Below, one piece after another: positions 1-8,466 of a stretch of DNA of 17,333 nt. A program made the translations under genes and the position numbers. The notes below the pieces were generated by a model. The model saw nothing but the letters and a program-made list of their open reading frames with translations, made no database searches and was not told the origin of the DNA. Each line of letters starts with the position of its first letter. The stretch's first letter is position 1. Source of the DNA: Claveliimonas sp963592205 (GTDB lineage: Bacteria > Bacillota > Clostridia > Lachnospirales > Lachnospiraceae); assembly GCA_963592205.1 (NCBI GenBank), contig CAVAVU010000106.1:1-17333 (forward strand). Reading direction: 5' to 3'.

Positions 1-615
1 GTAAATCATGTTGATATCTCTGAAAGAGAAGGAATAACGGAACGATGGAATCAGGCTATAGGGAAAGCAACAGGTGAACACATTGTTCTTATGGATATGC
101 AGGTATATCCAAAAGGAAAAGACTGGCTGCGTGAAATGATGATGTATTCGGTGAAGGATGATACGGCTATTGTTGGATCAAAGATATATTATGAAGATGA
201 GACGATAGCATATGCTGGTATTTCGCTGAGAGAGGATTTTCCAGACAAATTATATCGCTTGTGTGTACATGATTCTGTCAGAGAAGATGGATATGAAGCA
301 ATGTTACTTCATGTAAGACGTGTCAGCCTTGTAACAGCAGCATGTATGCTGTTTGAAAAAAAGATATGGGATGAACTGAATGGTTTCGATAATGTGGTTC
401 CAGAATATGAAGATATTGATTTTTGCATTCGGGCAGTAGAAAAGGGTAACAGAATCAATGTGTGGACACCTTTCGCAGAAATGGTTACATCTCACAGAGA
501 GATAAATGGTTTGAAAAGTTCAGAATCAATTACGGTATTTGAAAACAAGTATCGACAGGTGATTAAGGAAGATGATACATCGCATCCTGTTTGGGATAAG
601 TTTGGCTTAGTATAG
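1..615 (+). CDS. Glycosyltransferase family 2, 5'-truncated
   Basis: The reading frame is open from base 1 to the TAG at 613-615, so the window holds only the last 204 codons; the true start lies upstream. The fold is a GT-A (GT2) glycosyltransferase that would transfer a sugar from a nucleotide donor to a growing lipid-linked glycan on the cytoplasmic face. Support: the stretch GEHIVLMDMQVYPKGKDWL (bases 73-129) sits where GT2 enzymes carry their metal-binding DxD. The C-terminal block with ACMLFEKKIW, then LNGFDN, then EYEDIDFCIRA, then a P and SH pair matches the classic GT2 acceptor/catalytic ED region. Oddity: the usual DxD reads D-M-Q here, so its second acidic residue is missing. It is followed after 12 bases by the next glycosyltransferase gene, whose Shine-Dalgarno overlaps this stop codon. 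Fold assignment is firm; sugar specificity is unknown. Confidence 0.88.
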   Translation, partial: VNHVDISEREGITERWNQAIGKATGEHIVLMDMQVYPKGKDWLREMMMYSVKDDTAIVGSKIYYEDETIAYAGISLREDFPDKLYRLCVHDSVREDGYEAMLLHVRRVSLVTAACMLFEKKIWDELNGFDNVVPEYEDIDFCIRAVEKGNRINVWTPFAEMVTSHREINGLKSSESITVFENKYRQVIKEDDTSHPVWDKFGLV

Positions 616-627
616 GAGTTCGATATC

Positions 628-2814
628 ATGGCAAATGTGAAAGAATTAAGTAAAAAAACAGTTCGCACTTTGAAGAATGAAGGTGCGGGCGCTGTATTAA
701 GAAAAGCAAAACGTAAAATTATGGGAACAGCGCAGCCACAGGCTGAAATATATACACCAGAAGGTATTTTTAAGGATGTCCTGTTTATTAATGGATGTGA
801 TGCAAGCGTACCTCATCCTACCCGGTATAGGGTAACTCATCAGAGAGAACAGCTGGAAGCACATAATATCTCAACAGCACAGGTTTTCTATGCAGATTTA
901 CAGTTGGATCAGGTTCGTTTTTACAGGACATTTATTTTTTTCCGTTGTCCATATACGGATGTGATCGGAGAGTTTATTAAAACCGCAAAACAGTTAAATA
1001 AAAAAGTACTGTTTGATATTGACGATCTGGTGGTGGATACAAAGTATACGGATACGATTCCTTATCTTTCTACTATTTCAAAAGCGGAAAAAGAATTGTA
1101 TGATGATGGCGTAAGACGCATGGGAAGAACATTGTCTCTGTGTGAGGCGGCGATTACAACTACAGAAAGACTGGCAGCAGAACTTGGAAATTATGTTCCA
1201 GAAGTGTTTATTAATCGTAATACAGCATCGGATGAGATGTATGCTTTGTCTGAAAAGGCCTGGCGTTCAAAAACGAGAACGGATCAGACTGTAGGAATCG
1301 GTTATTTTAGTGGAAGTCTGACTCATAATGATGATTTTTTGATGATATTGCCGGCATTGCAGGATGTGATGATGAACAATCCTGATGTAAGACTGCATGT
1401 TGTTGGGGAACTGGACCTTCCGGAAGGATTGAAAGAACTCCAATCTCAGGTGATTGCACATCCGTTTGTTGACTGGCGTAAGCTTCCTGAGTTGATTGCC
1501 AAGGTGGATATTAATATTGCGCCATTAGAAGGTGGAGTATTCAACGAATCCAAATCAGAGAATAAATGGGTGGAAGCGGCATTGGTAAAGGTGCCGACTA
1601 TTGCAAGCAATGTTGGAGCATTTGCCAGAATGATAGACCATAATAACACAGGACTATTATGTGATGATGTAAAAGACTGGAAAGAATATCTGACCAGACT
1701 GGTTATTGATAAAGCGGAAAGAGAAAGAATTGCGGACAATGCTTATCGCTACTGTAAAGAACATTGTGTGACATTATATACGGGAATGCCTCTTGCTGAG
1801 TATGTGGAAAAGTATATGACAGAGAATTATGTGTTTGCGTTACCGTCTCTTAATATCAGTGGCGGTATCATGGTAGCATTCAAGCATATGTGTATGCTGA
1901 AAAGGAAAGGGTATGATGTCCTGGTTTTAAATGACAATGAGGATACACCATGGTGTGAATTTGAAGGCGAACGTTTTCCTGTGCTTGGACAGAATGTAGA
2001 TAAGTTCTGTGGGAAAATGGATCATGCAGTAGCAACCATGTGGACAACCTTAGATTTCGTTCAGAAATATTATAATATTGAAGACCGCAGATATCTGGTA
2101 CAAGGGTATGAGACAGATCTGTATCCGGCTGGAATACATCTTCGTGGTCTGGCGAACCGAACCTATAGGCCGACAAGGGAGATACAGTTTTTGACAATAT
2201 CGAAATGGTGTCAGGGGTGGCTGAAAGACAAATACAGTCAGGATGCATTATATGCGCCAAACGGTATGAATCTTCAGGAATTCAATTATACAGAAAGATC
2301 CTTTAAAGACAAGATACGTATATTGATTGAAGGAGATTGTGCGGTTGATTACAAAAATGTAGATGAAGCATTCTGCGTTGTAAATGAATTATCAGCGGAT
2401 AAGTATGAAATCTGGTATATGTCTTATAATGCGGAGCCGAAAAACTGGTATCGTGTAGACAAGTTTTTGCATAAAGTTCCATACAGTAAAGTACATGAAG
2501 TGTATGAACAGTGCGACATCCTGTTGAAAACCAGTCTATTGGAAAGTTTTTCCTATCCACCGATTGAGATGATGGCAACAGGTGGATTTGTTGTGGCCGT
2601 GCCAAATGGTGGTAATACTGAATATCTGGTGAATGAAGAAAACTGTCTGTTGTATGAAGCAGGAAAGATTAGTGATGCAGTATCTGCGATTGAAAGGATA
2701 AGTAAAGATAGTAAGCTGCGGATGAAGCTTTCAAAGCAAGGAAGAAAGACCGCAGAATCAAGAGATTGGAAGAATATTGAATCGGATATTCTGAAGTTAT
2801 ATATGAGAGGATAA
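628..2814 (+). CDS. Double-domain glycosyltransferase, WsaF-like (GT4 type)
   Basis: A 728-residue protein built from two GT-B type glycosyltransferase units in tandem. After a basic, helical N-terminal stretch (about residues 1-40, possibly membrane-associating) comes unit 1, about residues 48-395. It shows DIDDL (130-134), GYFSGS (225-230), DINIAPLE and KSENKWVEAALVKVP (from 309). Unit 2, about residues 400-728, begins NYVFALPSLNISGG and carries ESFSYPPIEMMATGG (from 639) and PNGGNTEYL (from 659), the nucleotide-sugar site of GT4-like enzymes. Unit 2 resembles the WsaF rhamnosyltransferase family of S-layer glycan loci, so a bifunctional rhamnosyl- or related transferase is a reasonable inference given the rml genes downstream. 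ATG 628 is preceded by AGGAG overlapping the previous stop. It is a paralogue of the protein at 4004-6172. The enzyme class is fairly sure; linkage and donor are not. Confidence 0.85.
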   Translation: MANVKELSKKTVRTLKNEGAGAVLRKAKRKIMGTAQPQAEIYTPEGIFKDVLFINGCDASVPHPTRYRVTHQREQLEAHNISTAQVFYADLQLDQVRFYRTFIFFRCPYTDVIGEFIKTAKQLNKKVLFDIDDLVVDTKYTDTIPYLSTISKAEKELYDDGVRRMGRTLSLCEAAITTTERLAAELGNYVPEVFINRNTASDEMYALSEKAWRSKTRTDQTVGIGYFSGSLTHNDDFLMILPALQDVMMNNPDVRLHVVGELDLPEGLKELQSQVIAHPFVDWRKLPELIAKVDINIAPLEGGVFNESKSENKWVEAALVKVPTIASNVGAFARMIDHNNTGLLCDDVKDWKEYLTRLVIDKAERERIADNAYRYCKEHCVTLYTGMPLAEYVEKYMTENYVFALPSLNISGGIMVAFKHMCMLKRKGYDVLVLNDNEDTPWCEFEGERFPVLGQNVDKFCGKMDHAVATMWTTLDFVQKYYNIEDRRYLVQGYETDLYPAGIHLRGLANRTYRPTREIQFLTISKWCQGWLKDKYSQDALYAPNGMNLQEFNYTERSFKDKIRILIEGDCAVDYKNVDEAFCVVNELSADKYEIWYMSYNAEPKNWYRVDKFLHKVPYSKVHEVYEQCDILLKTSLLESFSYPPIEMMATGGFVVAVPNGGNTEYLVNEENCLLYEAGKISDAVSAIERISKDSKLRMKLSKQGRKTAESRDWKNIESDILKLYMRG

Positions 2815-2818
2815 AAAG

Positions 2819-3988
2819 ATGAATCAGCCGTTGGTAAGTGTATTAATTGCGAATTATAATCACGAGGATACTATAGTAGAGACTCTTAAGAGTGTATTAA
2901 ACCAGACATATAAAAATATGCAGATCATTGTAGTGGACGATGGATCGACAGATCAGTCCTGGCAATTGATTAATCAATTTGATGATCCACGAATCGAGGC
3001 TTATCGTCTTGAAAAAAATCAACATGTCTGTGCAGCGACTAATTATGGAATTGCAAAGATTAAGGGTGACTATGTTGCAAGATTAGATAGTGATGATCTC
3101 TGGTATCCAGAAAAGATTGAACGTCAGTTGGTCTATATGGCAGAGCATAAGGAATGCAAAGTTTGTTTTACCTGGTGTGATTTTATTGATGAAAATGGAG
3201 TTAATATTAATCATATTGAAACAGACAGAGTACGGTTACATGAGGCAGCGTTTGTAGATCAGGCAGATGCAGTAGAGCGGTTTTATTTCAGAGGTAATTG
3301 TCTGGCACATTCATCGGTGCTTATGGAATGGAAGGTCATGCAGGATATCGGAGAGTATGATGCGGGTTATAACCAGCTTCATGATTTGGATTACTGGATG
3401 CGCATTGCCAAGAAGTATCGGATTGATGTGATACAGGAAAAGTATATGGCAGTTCGAAGATTTATAAAACAGGAAAATCTGACGACTAATATGAGTAATA
3501 TGTCTGAAGGTGCAGAAATAAGGGTATTTAATGAATATATGGAGTTACGTGCACACTATTTTGAAGGACTTTCAGATGATCTGTTAGTGAAGGCTTTTGG
3601 AAAGTATTTTCGTAAATCCGGTGTGCTTGATTCTAAGCAGCTGGAATGTGAAAAAGCATTTCTGATGTGCAGACCTCAGGATGGGTGGACGGGAATTCCA
3701 CCCGCAGGACTGCGCCGTCTGCATGAACTCATGATAGATGAAGAAATGAAGCAGGTTCTGGAGAATGATTATAATTTTGGAATCAGAGATTATTACAAAT
3801 TGCTAGAGAATCATTTGTATGATGATACGATTTTACAGATGCAGAAAAGACAACTGCAGGATGAAATTAAGTTATTAGAGTTTGAAAAAGAAAATCTACG
3901 TAATGAAATTCAGATGTATGCGGGATCTACAAGCTGGAAGATAACAAAACCATTGAGAACATTAGGAAATATCAGAAAAAGAAGCTAA
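2819..3988 (+). CDS. Glycosyltransferase family 2 with C-terminal coiled coil
   Basis: A 389-residue GT-A (GT2) glycosyltransferase. The start ATG lies four bases after the previous stop, with GAGAGG eight bases upstream. Residues 6-19 (VSVLIANYNHEDTI) open the nucleotide-binding domain, DDGST follows at 40-44, and the metal-binding DxD is DSDD at 90-93. The later DLDYWMRIAKKY supplies the acidic catalytic region. From about residue 335 the protein turns helical and heptad-like (many Q, K, E and L) and ends in STSWKITKPLR, a tail I recognise from many cell-surface glycosyltransferases. That tail may mediate contacts within the assembly complex. The gene sits between two paralogous double-domain transferases, so all three probably act on one repeat unit. 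The donor sugar cannot be read from the sequence. Confidence 0.9.
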   Translation: MNQPLVSVLIANYNHEDTIVETLKSVLNQTYKNMQIIVVDDGSTDQSWQLINQFDDPRIEAYRLEKNQHVCAATNYGIAKIKGDYVARLDSDDLWYPEKIERQLVYMAEHKECKVCFTWCDFIDENGVNINHIETDRVRLHEAAFVDQADAVERFYFRGNCLAHSSVLMEWKVMQDIGEYDAGYNQLHDLDYWMRIAKKYRIDVIQEKYMAVRRFIKQENLTTNMSNMSEGAEIRVFNEYMELRAHYFEGLSDDLLVKAFGKYFRKSGVLDSKQLECEKAFLMCRPQDGWTGIPPAGLRRLHELMIDEEMKQVLENDYNFGIRDYYKLLENHLYDDTILQMQKRQLQDEIKLLEFEKENLRNEIQMYAGSTSWKITKPLRTLGNIRKRS

Positions 3989-4003
3989 ATATAGAATAGG
4001 ATT

Positions 4004-6172
4004 ATGCAAAATATGACAATGATATCAAAAGTTGTAAAATCATTATCGGAAGAAGGAATTACAGGATGTGCTGCACGTACGAAGAATTTTGTGAAAAAGA
4101 AAGTGAAAGCACATAGTTCTGGAACACTGACATATAAAGATATTTTATTTATCAGCGGATGCAGGGAAGATCTTCCACATCCTTGGCGTTATAGGGTTTC
4201 ACATCAGCGAGAGCAACTGGAGGCTTGCAATATTTCGACAGATGAAGTTTACTTTCAGGAATTAACGATGAACCATCTGCGATATTACAGAGTGTTTGTA
4301 TTTTTTCGCTGCCCGTGTACTGAACTGATCGGCAAGTTTGTGACAGTGGCAAAAAAGATGAATAAAAAGGTGATATATGATGTTGATGATCTGGTGATAG
4401 ATACTGTGTATACCGATCAGATTACCTATGTTCAGAAAATGAGTTCAGAAGATAAAGCGGCATATGATGCTAATGTCAGGAATATGGGACGCTTGGTAAA
4501 AATGTGTGATCTGGCGGTTACAACGACCGGTTGTCTGGCAGACGAATTGAAAAAATATGTACCAAAGGTAATTGTTAATCGGAATGTTGCATCAGAAATG
4601 ATGGTAGATCTATCCAGACAGGCTATAAGGGAACATGAAGTCCATCCAGCTAAGATTAGAATAGGTTATTTTAGTGGAAGTATTACACATAATTCAGACT
4701 TTCAAATGATATTGCCTGTTATAGCAGATATCATGAAATGTAATATGCAGGTGGAGCTTTGTGTTGTTGGTGAACTGGATATACCTGACGAATTGAAAAA
4801 ATATGAAGACCGGATTGTGAAATTACCATTTTCAGATTGGAAAAAACTTCCAGAGATGATTGCAGGAGTGGACATTAATCTGGCACCGTTAGAAGATACA
4901 ATATTTAATCGTGCAAAATCAGAAAATAAATGGGTTGAAGCTGCGTTAGTGAAAGTGCCGACAGTGGCAAGTGATATAGGTGCATTTCATGATTCTATAG
5001 AGAATGGTGTAGATGGAGTGTTGTGTTCTGGTCAGGAAGAATGGAAGAACGCATTAGAAAAGTTGATTTTTGATCCAGAGTATAGAAGAAGATTGGGAAA
5101 TAAGGCATATGACAATTGTGTAATGCATCACACGACTGTAAAAAGAGCTATGGGATTTGTACATACGTTGTTGCAGGAGATACCAAAAAACTATGTGTTT
5201 GTACTTCCTGGTCTTGAAATCAGCGGTGGAATGAAAGTGGCGTTGAAACACGCTGTTATGCTGAGAAAAGCTGGAAAAGATGTGATACTGTTTACGTTAG
5301 ATAATCAGGAGAGATGGTTGGATTTTGAAGGAATGAAATTTCCTGTGTTGAGCATAAAACATACGGAAATGGAAGGAAACATTGGCTGTGCGGTTGCTAC
5401 AATGTGGACAACACTCTCATTTGTAGAACAGTATGTTAATATTGATAGAAGATGTTATCTTGTCCAAAATTATGAAGCGGATTTTTATGCAGAGGGAGAT
5501 CCATTGCGGATTATGGCAAACAGAACGTATCTGCCGCATAATCATGTGGAATTTCTAACAATATCAAAATGGTGTCAGAATTGGCTGGACGAGTGGTATG
5601 GACAGAAAGCGTTGTATGCGCCTAATGGTCTGGAGATTGAGAAGTTTACCGCAAGAAAGCGTGACTTTACAGGTAAAGTAAAGATATTGATAGAAGGGGA
5701 CTGTTCTGCTGAACATAAAAATGTGGATGAAGCATTCCGTGTTGTAAGTGAATTATCAGTGGACAAGTATGAAATCTGGTATATGTCATATAACGCAGAA
5801 CCGAAAGAATGGTATCGTGTGGATCGTTTTCTTCACAGGATTCCGTATGATAAAGTGTCAGAAATATATGAAGCTTGTGATATTTTACTGAAGACAAGTC
5901 TGCTGGAGAGTTTTTCGTATCCGCCGATTGAGATGATGGCAACAGGAGGATGTGTTGTTGTTGTGCCAAATGGTGGTAATAGTGAGTATCTGCGGGATGA
6001 GGATAATTGTCTGTTATATCCGGCGGGAGATATCAAGAAAGCGGTGCAACAGATTGAAAGGATATGCGCAGATAAGGCATTACAGATAAAATTAGCTGAA
6101 AATGGAAGAAGGACGGCTGAAGAGCACGATTGGAAAGTGATTCAGAATAAAATTCTTGAAATGTATATCTGA
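4004..6172 (+). CDS. Double-domain glycosyltransferase, WsaF-like (paralogue)
   Basis: A 722-residue paralogue of the protein at 628-2814 with the same layout. A basic N-terminal helix is followed by unit 1 with DVDDLVID (126-133), GYFSGS (221-226), DINLAPLE and KSENKWVEAALVKVP. Unit 2 starts at about residue 396 (NYVFVLPGLEISGG) and carries ESFSYPPIEMMATGG (from 635) and PNGGNSEYL. Both units keep the GT4-type motifs, so both may be active. Start choice is uncertain: ATG 4004 has AGG only three bases upstream, while in-frame ATGs at 4013 and 4019 are 12 and 18 bases from it; I keep the longest. It probably adds a neighbouring sugar, perhaps rhamnose, in the same glycan as its sister (inference). 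A 35-50 base gap follows before the exporter genes. Confidence 0.85.
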   Translation: MQNMTMISKVVKSLSEEGITGCAARTKNFVKKKVKAHSSGTLTYKDILFISGCREDLPHPWRYRVSHQREQLEACNISTDEVYFQELTMNHLRYYRVFVFFRCPCTELIGKFVTVAKKMNKKVIYDVDDLVIDTVYTDQITYVQKMSSEDKAAYDANVRNMGRLVKMCDLAVTTTGCLADELKKYVPKVIVNRNVASEMMVDLSRQAIREHEVHPAKIRIGYFSGSITHNSDFQMILPVIADIMKCNMQVELCVVGELDIPDELKKYEDRIVKLPFSDWKKLPEMIAGVDINLAPLEDTIFNRAKSENKWVEAALVKVPTVASDIGAFHDSIENGVDGVLCSGQEEWKNALEKLIFDPEYRRRLGNKAYDNCVMHHTTVKRAMGFVHTLLQEIPKNYVFVLPGLEISGGMKVALKHAVMLRKAGKDVILFTLDNQERWLDFEGMKFPVLSIKHTEMEGNIGCAVATMWTTLSFVEQYVNIDRRCYLVQNYEADFYAEGDPLRIMANRTYLPHNHVEFLTISKWCQNWLDEWYGQKALYAPNGLEIEKFTARKRDFTGKVKILIEGDCSAEHKNVDEAFRVVSELSVDKYEIWYMSYNAEPKEWYRVDRFLHRIPYDKVSEIYEACDILLKTSLLESFSYPPIEMMATGGCVVVVPNGGNSEYLRDEDNCLLYPAGDIKKAVQQIERICADKALQIKLAENGRRTAEEHDWKVIQNKILEMYI

Positions 6173-6209
6173 TGTATGCTATTCTATGCGAATGAGTTTG
6201 AACAGTAGT

Positions 6210-6215
6210 GGAGGG
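6210..6215 (+). promoter_or_regulatory. Shine-Dalgarno that sets the permease start
   Basis: GGAGGG lies seven bases upstream of GTG 6223. An in-frame GTG at 6208 overlaps this site and has no ribosome binding site of its own, so the permease most likely begins at 6223. Confidence 0.75.
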
Positions 6216-6222
6216 TTATAGA

Positions 6223-6999
6223 GTGTCGACTTATATACAGAATTTTAAAAAATTCCGACCATTATTAAACGAGTTGATAATGCGTGACATTAAGACAAAG
6301 TATAGAAAATCTATACTGGGAGTTTTTTGGACAATTTTAAATCCATTATTTATGATGGTAGTATTGTCAGTAGTATTTTCTAATATGTTTAAATTTGATG
6401 TGGAATATTTTCCGGTTTATCTGCTCAGTGGTCAGTTGATTTTTAATTTTTACAACGAAGCAACAACAAATGCTATGGGGGCGATTGTGGCGAATGGACC
6501 ATTGATTAAAAAGATTTATGTTCCGAAATATATGTTTGTGTTATCGCGTATTTTTTCAAGTTCGATCAATCTGCTGGCGTCATTTACCGCAATGATTTTT
6601 GTGATGCTTGCTATGCGCGTAGAATTGCACTATACAGTTCTTCTTGCACCGATACCGCTATTTTTTATAGTGTTTTTCTCTTTAGGGGTAGGTCTGATAT
6701 TATCGGCAATCACAGTTAAATTCCGCGATATCATGCATTTGTATTCTGTATTTGTTACAGCATTGATGTATCTGACTCCGGTAATTTATCCGATGTCAAT
6801 TCTGCCGGAATGGTTGAAGAAGATTGTATTGCTGAATCCGATAACTAATATTCTGATGATGTTCAGAGATGTTATGCTGAATAATATGTTGCCGAGTATC
6901 GGATCAGTCTTGTTAGCAACAGTTGAGACGGCAGCGGTAATGATAATTGGATTGTATGTGTTCTACAAGCGTCAGGATACATTTATCTTGGATATATAG
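6223..6999 (+). CDS. wzm: Polysaccharide ABC exporter permease (Wzm/TagG type)
   Basis: About 258 residues from GTG 6223; a start at 6208 would add five residues but lies on the Shine-Dalgarno. This is the ABC-2 permease that, as a dimer with the ATPase encoded next, moves a finished lipid-linked glycan across the cytoplasmic membrane. The family signature near the N-terminus is clear: RDIKTKYRKSILGVFWTILNPL, an interfacial helix leading into the first membrane span. Further hydrophobic spans follow, with the conserved PVIYPMSILPE re-entrant region and the LNPITNILMMFRD stretch before the last span. Length matches the family (about 260). It sits directly downstream of the glycosyltransferases and nine bases before the ATPase gene. 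Function is well supported. Whether the substrate is a teichoic-acid-like polymer, a rhamnan or another cell-wall polysaccharide is open; rhamnan-like is favoured only by the rml genes. Confidence 0.92.
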   Translation: MSTYIQNFKKFRPLLNELIMRDIKTKYRKSILGVFWTILNPLFMMVVLSVVFSNMFKFDVEYFPVYLLSGQLIFNFYNEATTNAMGAIVANGPLIKKIYVPKYMFVLSRIFSSSINLLASFTAMIFVMLAMRVELHYTVLLAPIPLFFIVFFSLGVGLILSAITVKFRDIMHLYSVFVTALMYLTPVIYPMSILPEWLKKIVLLNPITNILMMFRDVMLNNMLPSIGSVLLATVETAAVMIIGLYVFYKRQDTFILDI

Positions 7000-7008
7000 G
7001 AGAAGAAA

Positions 7009-7749
7009 ATGATGGATAATACAGATATTATCAGTGTGGATCAGGTGTCTATGCGTTTTGCGCTTGCATCTGAAAAAGTGGACAGCTTAAAAGAATATTT
7101 TATCAAGACATTGAAAAGCCAGATATCTACGAATGAATTCTGGGCGTTGAAGGATGTATCTTTCGGTATTAAACGGGGAGATGCATTGGGGTTGATAGGA
7201 TTAAATGGTAGTGGAAAAAGTACGATGCTGAAGATTATTGCAGGTGTTCTGAAGCCTACAAAGGGTTCTGTTACGGTCCGGGGCGAGGTGGCACCTCTGA
7301 TCGAACTGGGAGCCGGGTTTGATTTTGATCTGACAGCAGGAGAGAATATTTTTCTTAATGGAGCACTGATGGGACGTTCTCATGAGGAGATGGAAGCTCA
7401 TTACGAGGAAATTATAGAGTTTTCTGAATTACGTGATTTCATAGATGTTCCAGTTAAAAATTTTTCATCAGGTATGGTTTCCAGACTTGCGTTTGCGATA
7501 GCGACAATTGGCACACCGGATATTCTGATCTGCGATGAAGTGTTATCGGTTGGAGACTTCCGTTTTCAGGAGAAATGTCAGAGACGTATTCAGGAAATGC
7601 TGGATAAAGGTACGACATTATTATTTGTATCTCACAGTATTGACCAGGTAGAAGAATTATGCAATAAGGTAGTCTGGTTGGAAAAAGGTAATGTACGGAT
7701 GTTTGGCGATTGCAAGGAAATTGCTGAGATATACAGAACGTCATATTAG
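7009..7749 (+). CDS. wzt: Polysaccharide ABC exporter ATPase (Wzt/TagH type, short form)
   Basis: A 246-residue ATPase that powers the neighbouring permease. Motifs: Walker A GLNGSGKST (64-72), the family-typical ELGAGFDFDLTAGENIFLNG Q-loop region, the ABC signature NFSSGMVSRLAFA, Walker B ILICDEVLSVGD and the H-loop VSHS. The start ATG 7009 has AGGAG six bases upstream, overlapping the permease stop; ATG 7012 is a possible alternative. The protein ends just after the nucleotide-binding domain. It lacks the C-terminal carbohydrate-binding beta-sandwich of long Wzt proteins that read a chain-terminating modification. Export is therefore probably not gated by terminal modification in the E. coli O9a manner, unless another protein supplies that function. 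The next gene, 19 bases on, encodes a small membrane protein with an extracytoplasmic domain. Confidence 0.93.
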   Translation: MMDNTDIISVDQVSMRFALASEKVDSLKEYFIKTLKSQISTNEFWALKDVSFGIKRGDALGLIGLNGSGKSTMLKIIAGVLKPTKGSVTVRGEVAPLIELGAGFDFDLTAGENIFLNGALMGRSHEEMEAHYEEIIEFSELRDFIDVPVKNFSSGMVSRLAFAIATIGTPDILICDEVLSVGDFRFQEKCQRRIQEMLDKGTTLLFVSHSIDQVEELCNKVVWLEKGNVRMFGDCKEIAEIYRTSY

Positions 7750-7768
7750 AATATAAGGAGCACAGAGA

Positions 7769-8368
7769 ATGAAGAAGAAATTAAGCTGGATTATTCTTGC
7801 TGTTATTCTGATAGCCTTTACATGTGTGTATGCTATTGTGGATAAGAATAATGCAATATATGACCGAACAGTAGATACAAGTAACTATGCATCAATCGGG
7901 TTGGAGCAAGGTGAGATGGTATCTCAGAGTTTTACTTCGAAAGAAGATAAGCTGGATGGCATAAATATAAAAATGTCGGTATCCGGACAAGCTGATAAAA
8001 AGAAAATCAGTTATGTTCTGAAAGATGAAGATGGTAAAAAAGTAGCATCTGGAAGTGCATCATTGGAAAAAATCAAGGCAGGTAAATTTTTTGGCTTGAA
8101 GTTTGATGAACTTACAGGATGTAAAGGAAAGAAATATACCTTTGAATTGACAACTGAGCAGTGTGAAAAGGATGCACAGGTAATCGTATATGCGGTTCCC
8201 GGAGCGGATAAAGAAAAAACACTCGAGGTAAAGGGAGAAAAAGCAGAGGGTGTGATGGTTTTACGAACGATAACGCATCGATTCGATGTGGAGACATTTG
8301 TTGTTACTGCAATATTTATCCTTTATGTGATCTTTTTTATCAGATGGCTGAGTAAAGTTTTTAAGTAG
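7769..8368 (+). CDS. Bitopic membrane protein with extracytoplasmic domain, unknown function
   Basis: A 199-residue protein I do not recognise as a named family. AAGGAG lies eight bases before ATG 7769. MKKK is followed by a hydrophobic span (about residues 5-24), then about 150 hydrophilic residues, then a second span (about 175-193) and a basic tail ending KVFK. Charge distribution predicts both ends in the cytoplasm and the middle outside. The middle region alternates short hydrophobic and polar stretches (GINIKMSVSG, ISYVLKDEDGKKVASG, KYTFELTTE), which looks like a beta-sandwich of the jelly-roll, carbohydrate-binding kind; this is a fold guess from pattern only. Being the last gene of the exporter operon, it may help glycan export, anchoring or ligation (inference). 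A terminator follows 22 bases after the stop. Confidence 0.7.
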   Translation: MKKKLSWIILAVILIAFTCVYAIVDKNNAIYDRTVDTSNYASIGLEQGEMVSQSFTSKEDKLDGINIKMSVSGQADKKKISYVLKDEDGKKVASGSASLEKIKAGKFFGLKFDELTGCKGKKYTFELTTEQCEKDAQVIVYAVPGADKEKTLEVKGEKAEGVMVLRTITHRFDVETFVVTAIFILYVIFFIRWLSKVFK

Positions 8369-8390
8369 TGATAGAGTGTTGGAGAGGATT

Positions 8391-8425
8391 CCCGGTTTTC
8401 CGTTGTGGAAAGCCGGGAGTTGTTT
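8391..8425 (+). terminator. Rho-independent terminator after the exporter operon
   Basis: The 11-bp stem CCCGGTTTTCC (8391-8401) pairs with GGAAAGCCGGG (8407-8417) with one T-G wobble and a 5-base GTTGT loop. The stem can grow by about two weaker pairs. It is followed by AGTTGTTTT. It separates the glycosyltransferase/exporter unit from the MerR-methyltransferase gene. Confidence 0.85.
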
Positions 8426-8431
8426 TATAAT
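8403..8431 (+). promoter_or_regulatory. Candidate promoter for the MerR-methyltransferase gene
   Basis: TATAAT at 8426-8431 has TTGTGG at 8403-8408, a spacer of exactly 17 bases, 36 bases before the ATG. The elements overlap the terminator hairpin and its T-tract. The -10 is a perfect consensus match and the -35 matches only in TTG. No clear operator palindrome and no lengthened MerR-style spacer are seen. Confidence 0.45.
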
Positions 8432-8466
8432 AAAATATATGTGCAGTATGGAGTATCAGAGCAACG

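Noticed and set aside
6208..6222. GTG 6208 as the permease start
   Set aside because: It overlaps the GGAGGG that is ideally spaced for GTG 6223, and it has no ribosome binding site of its own.
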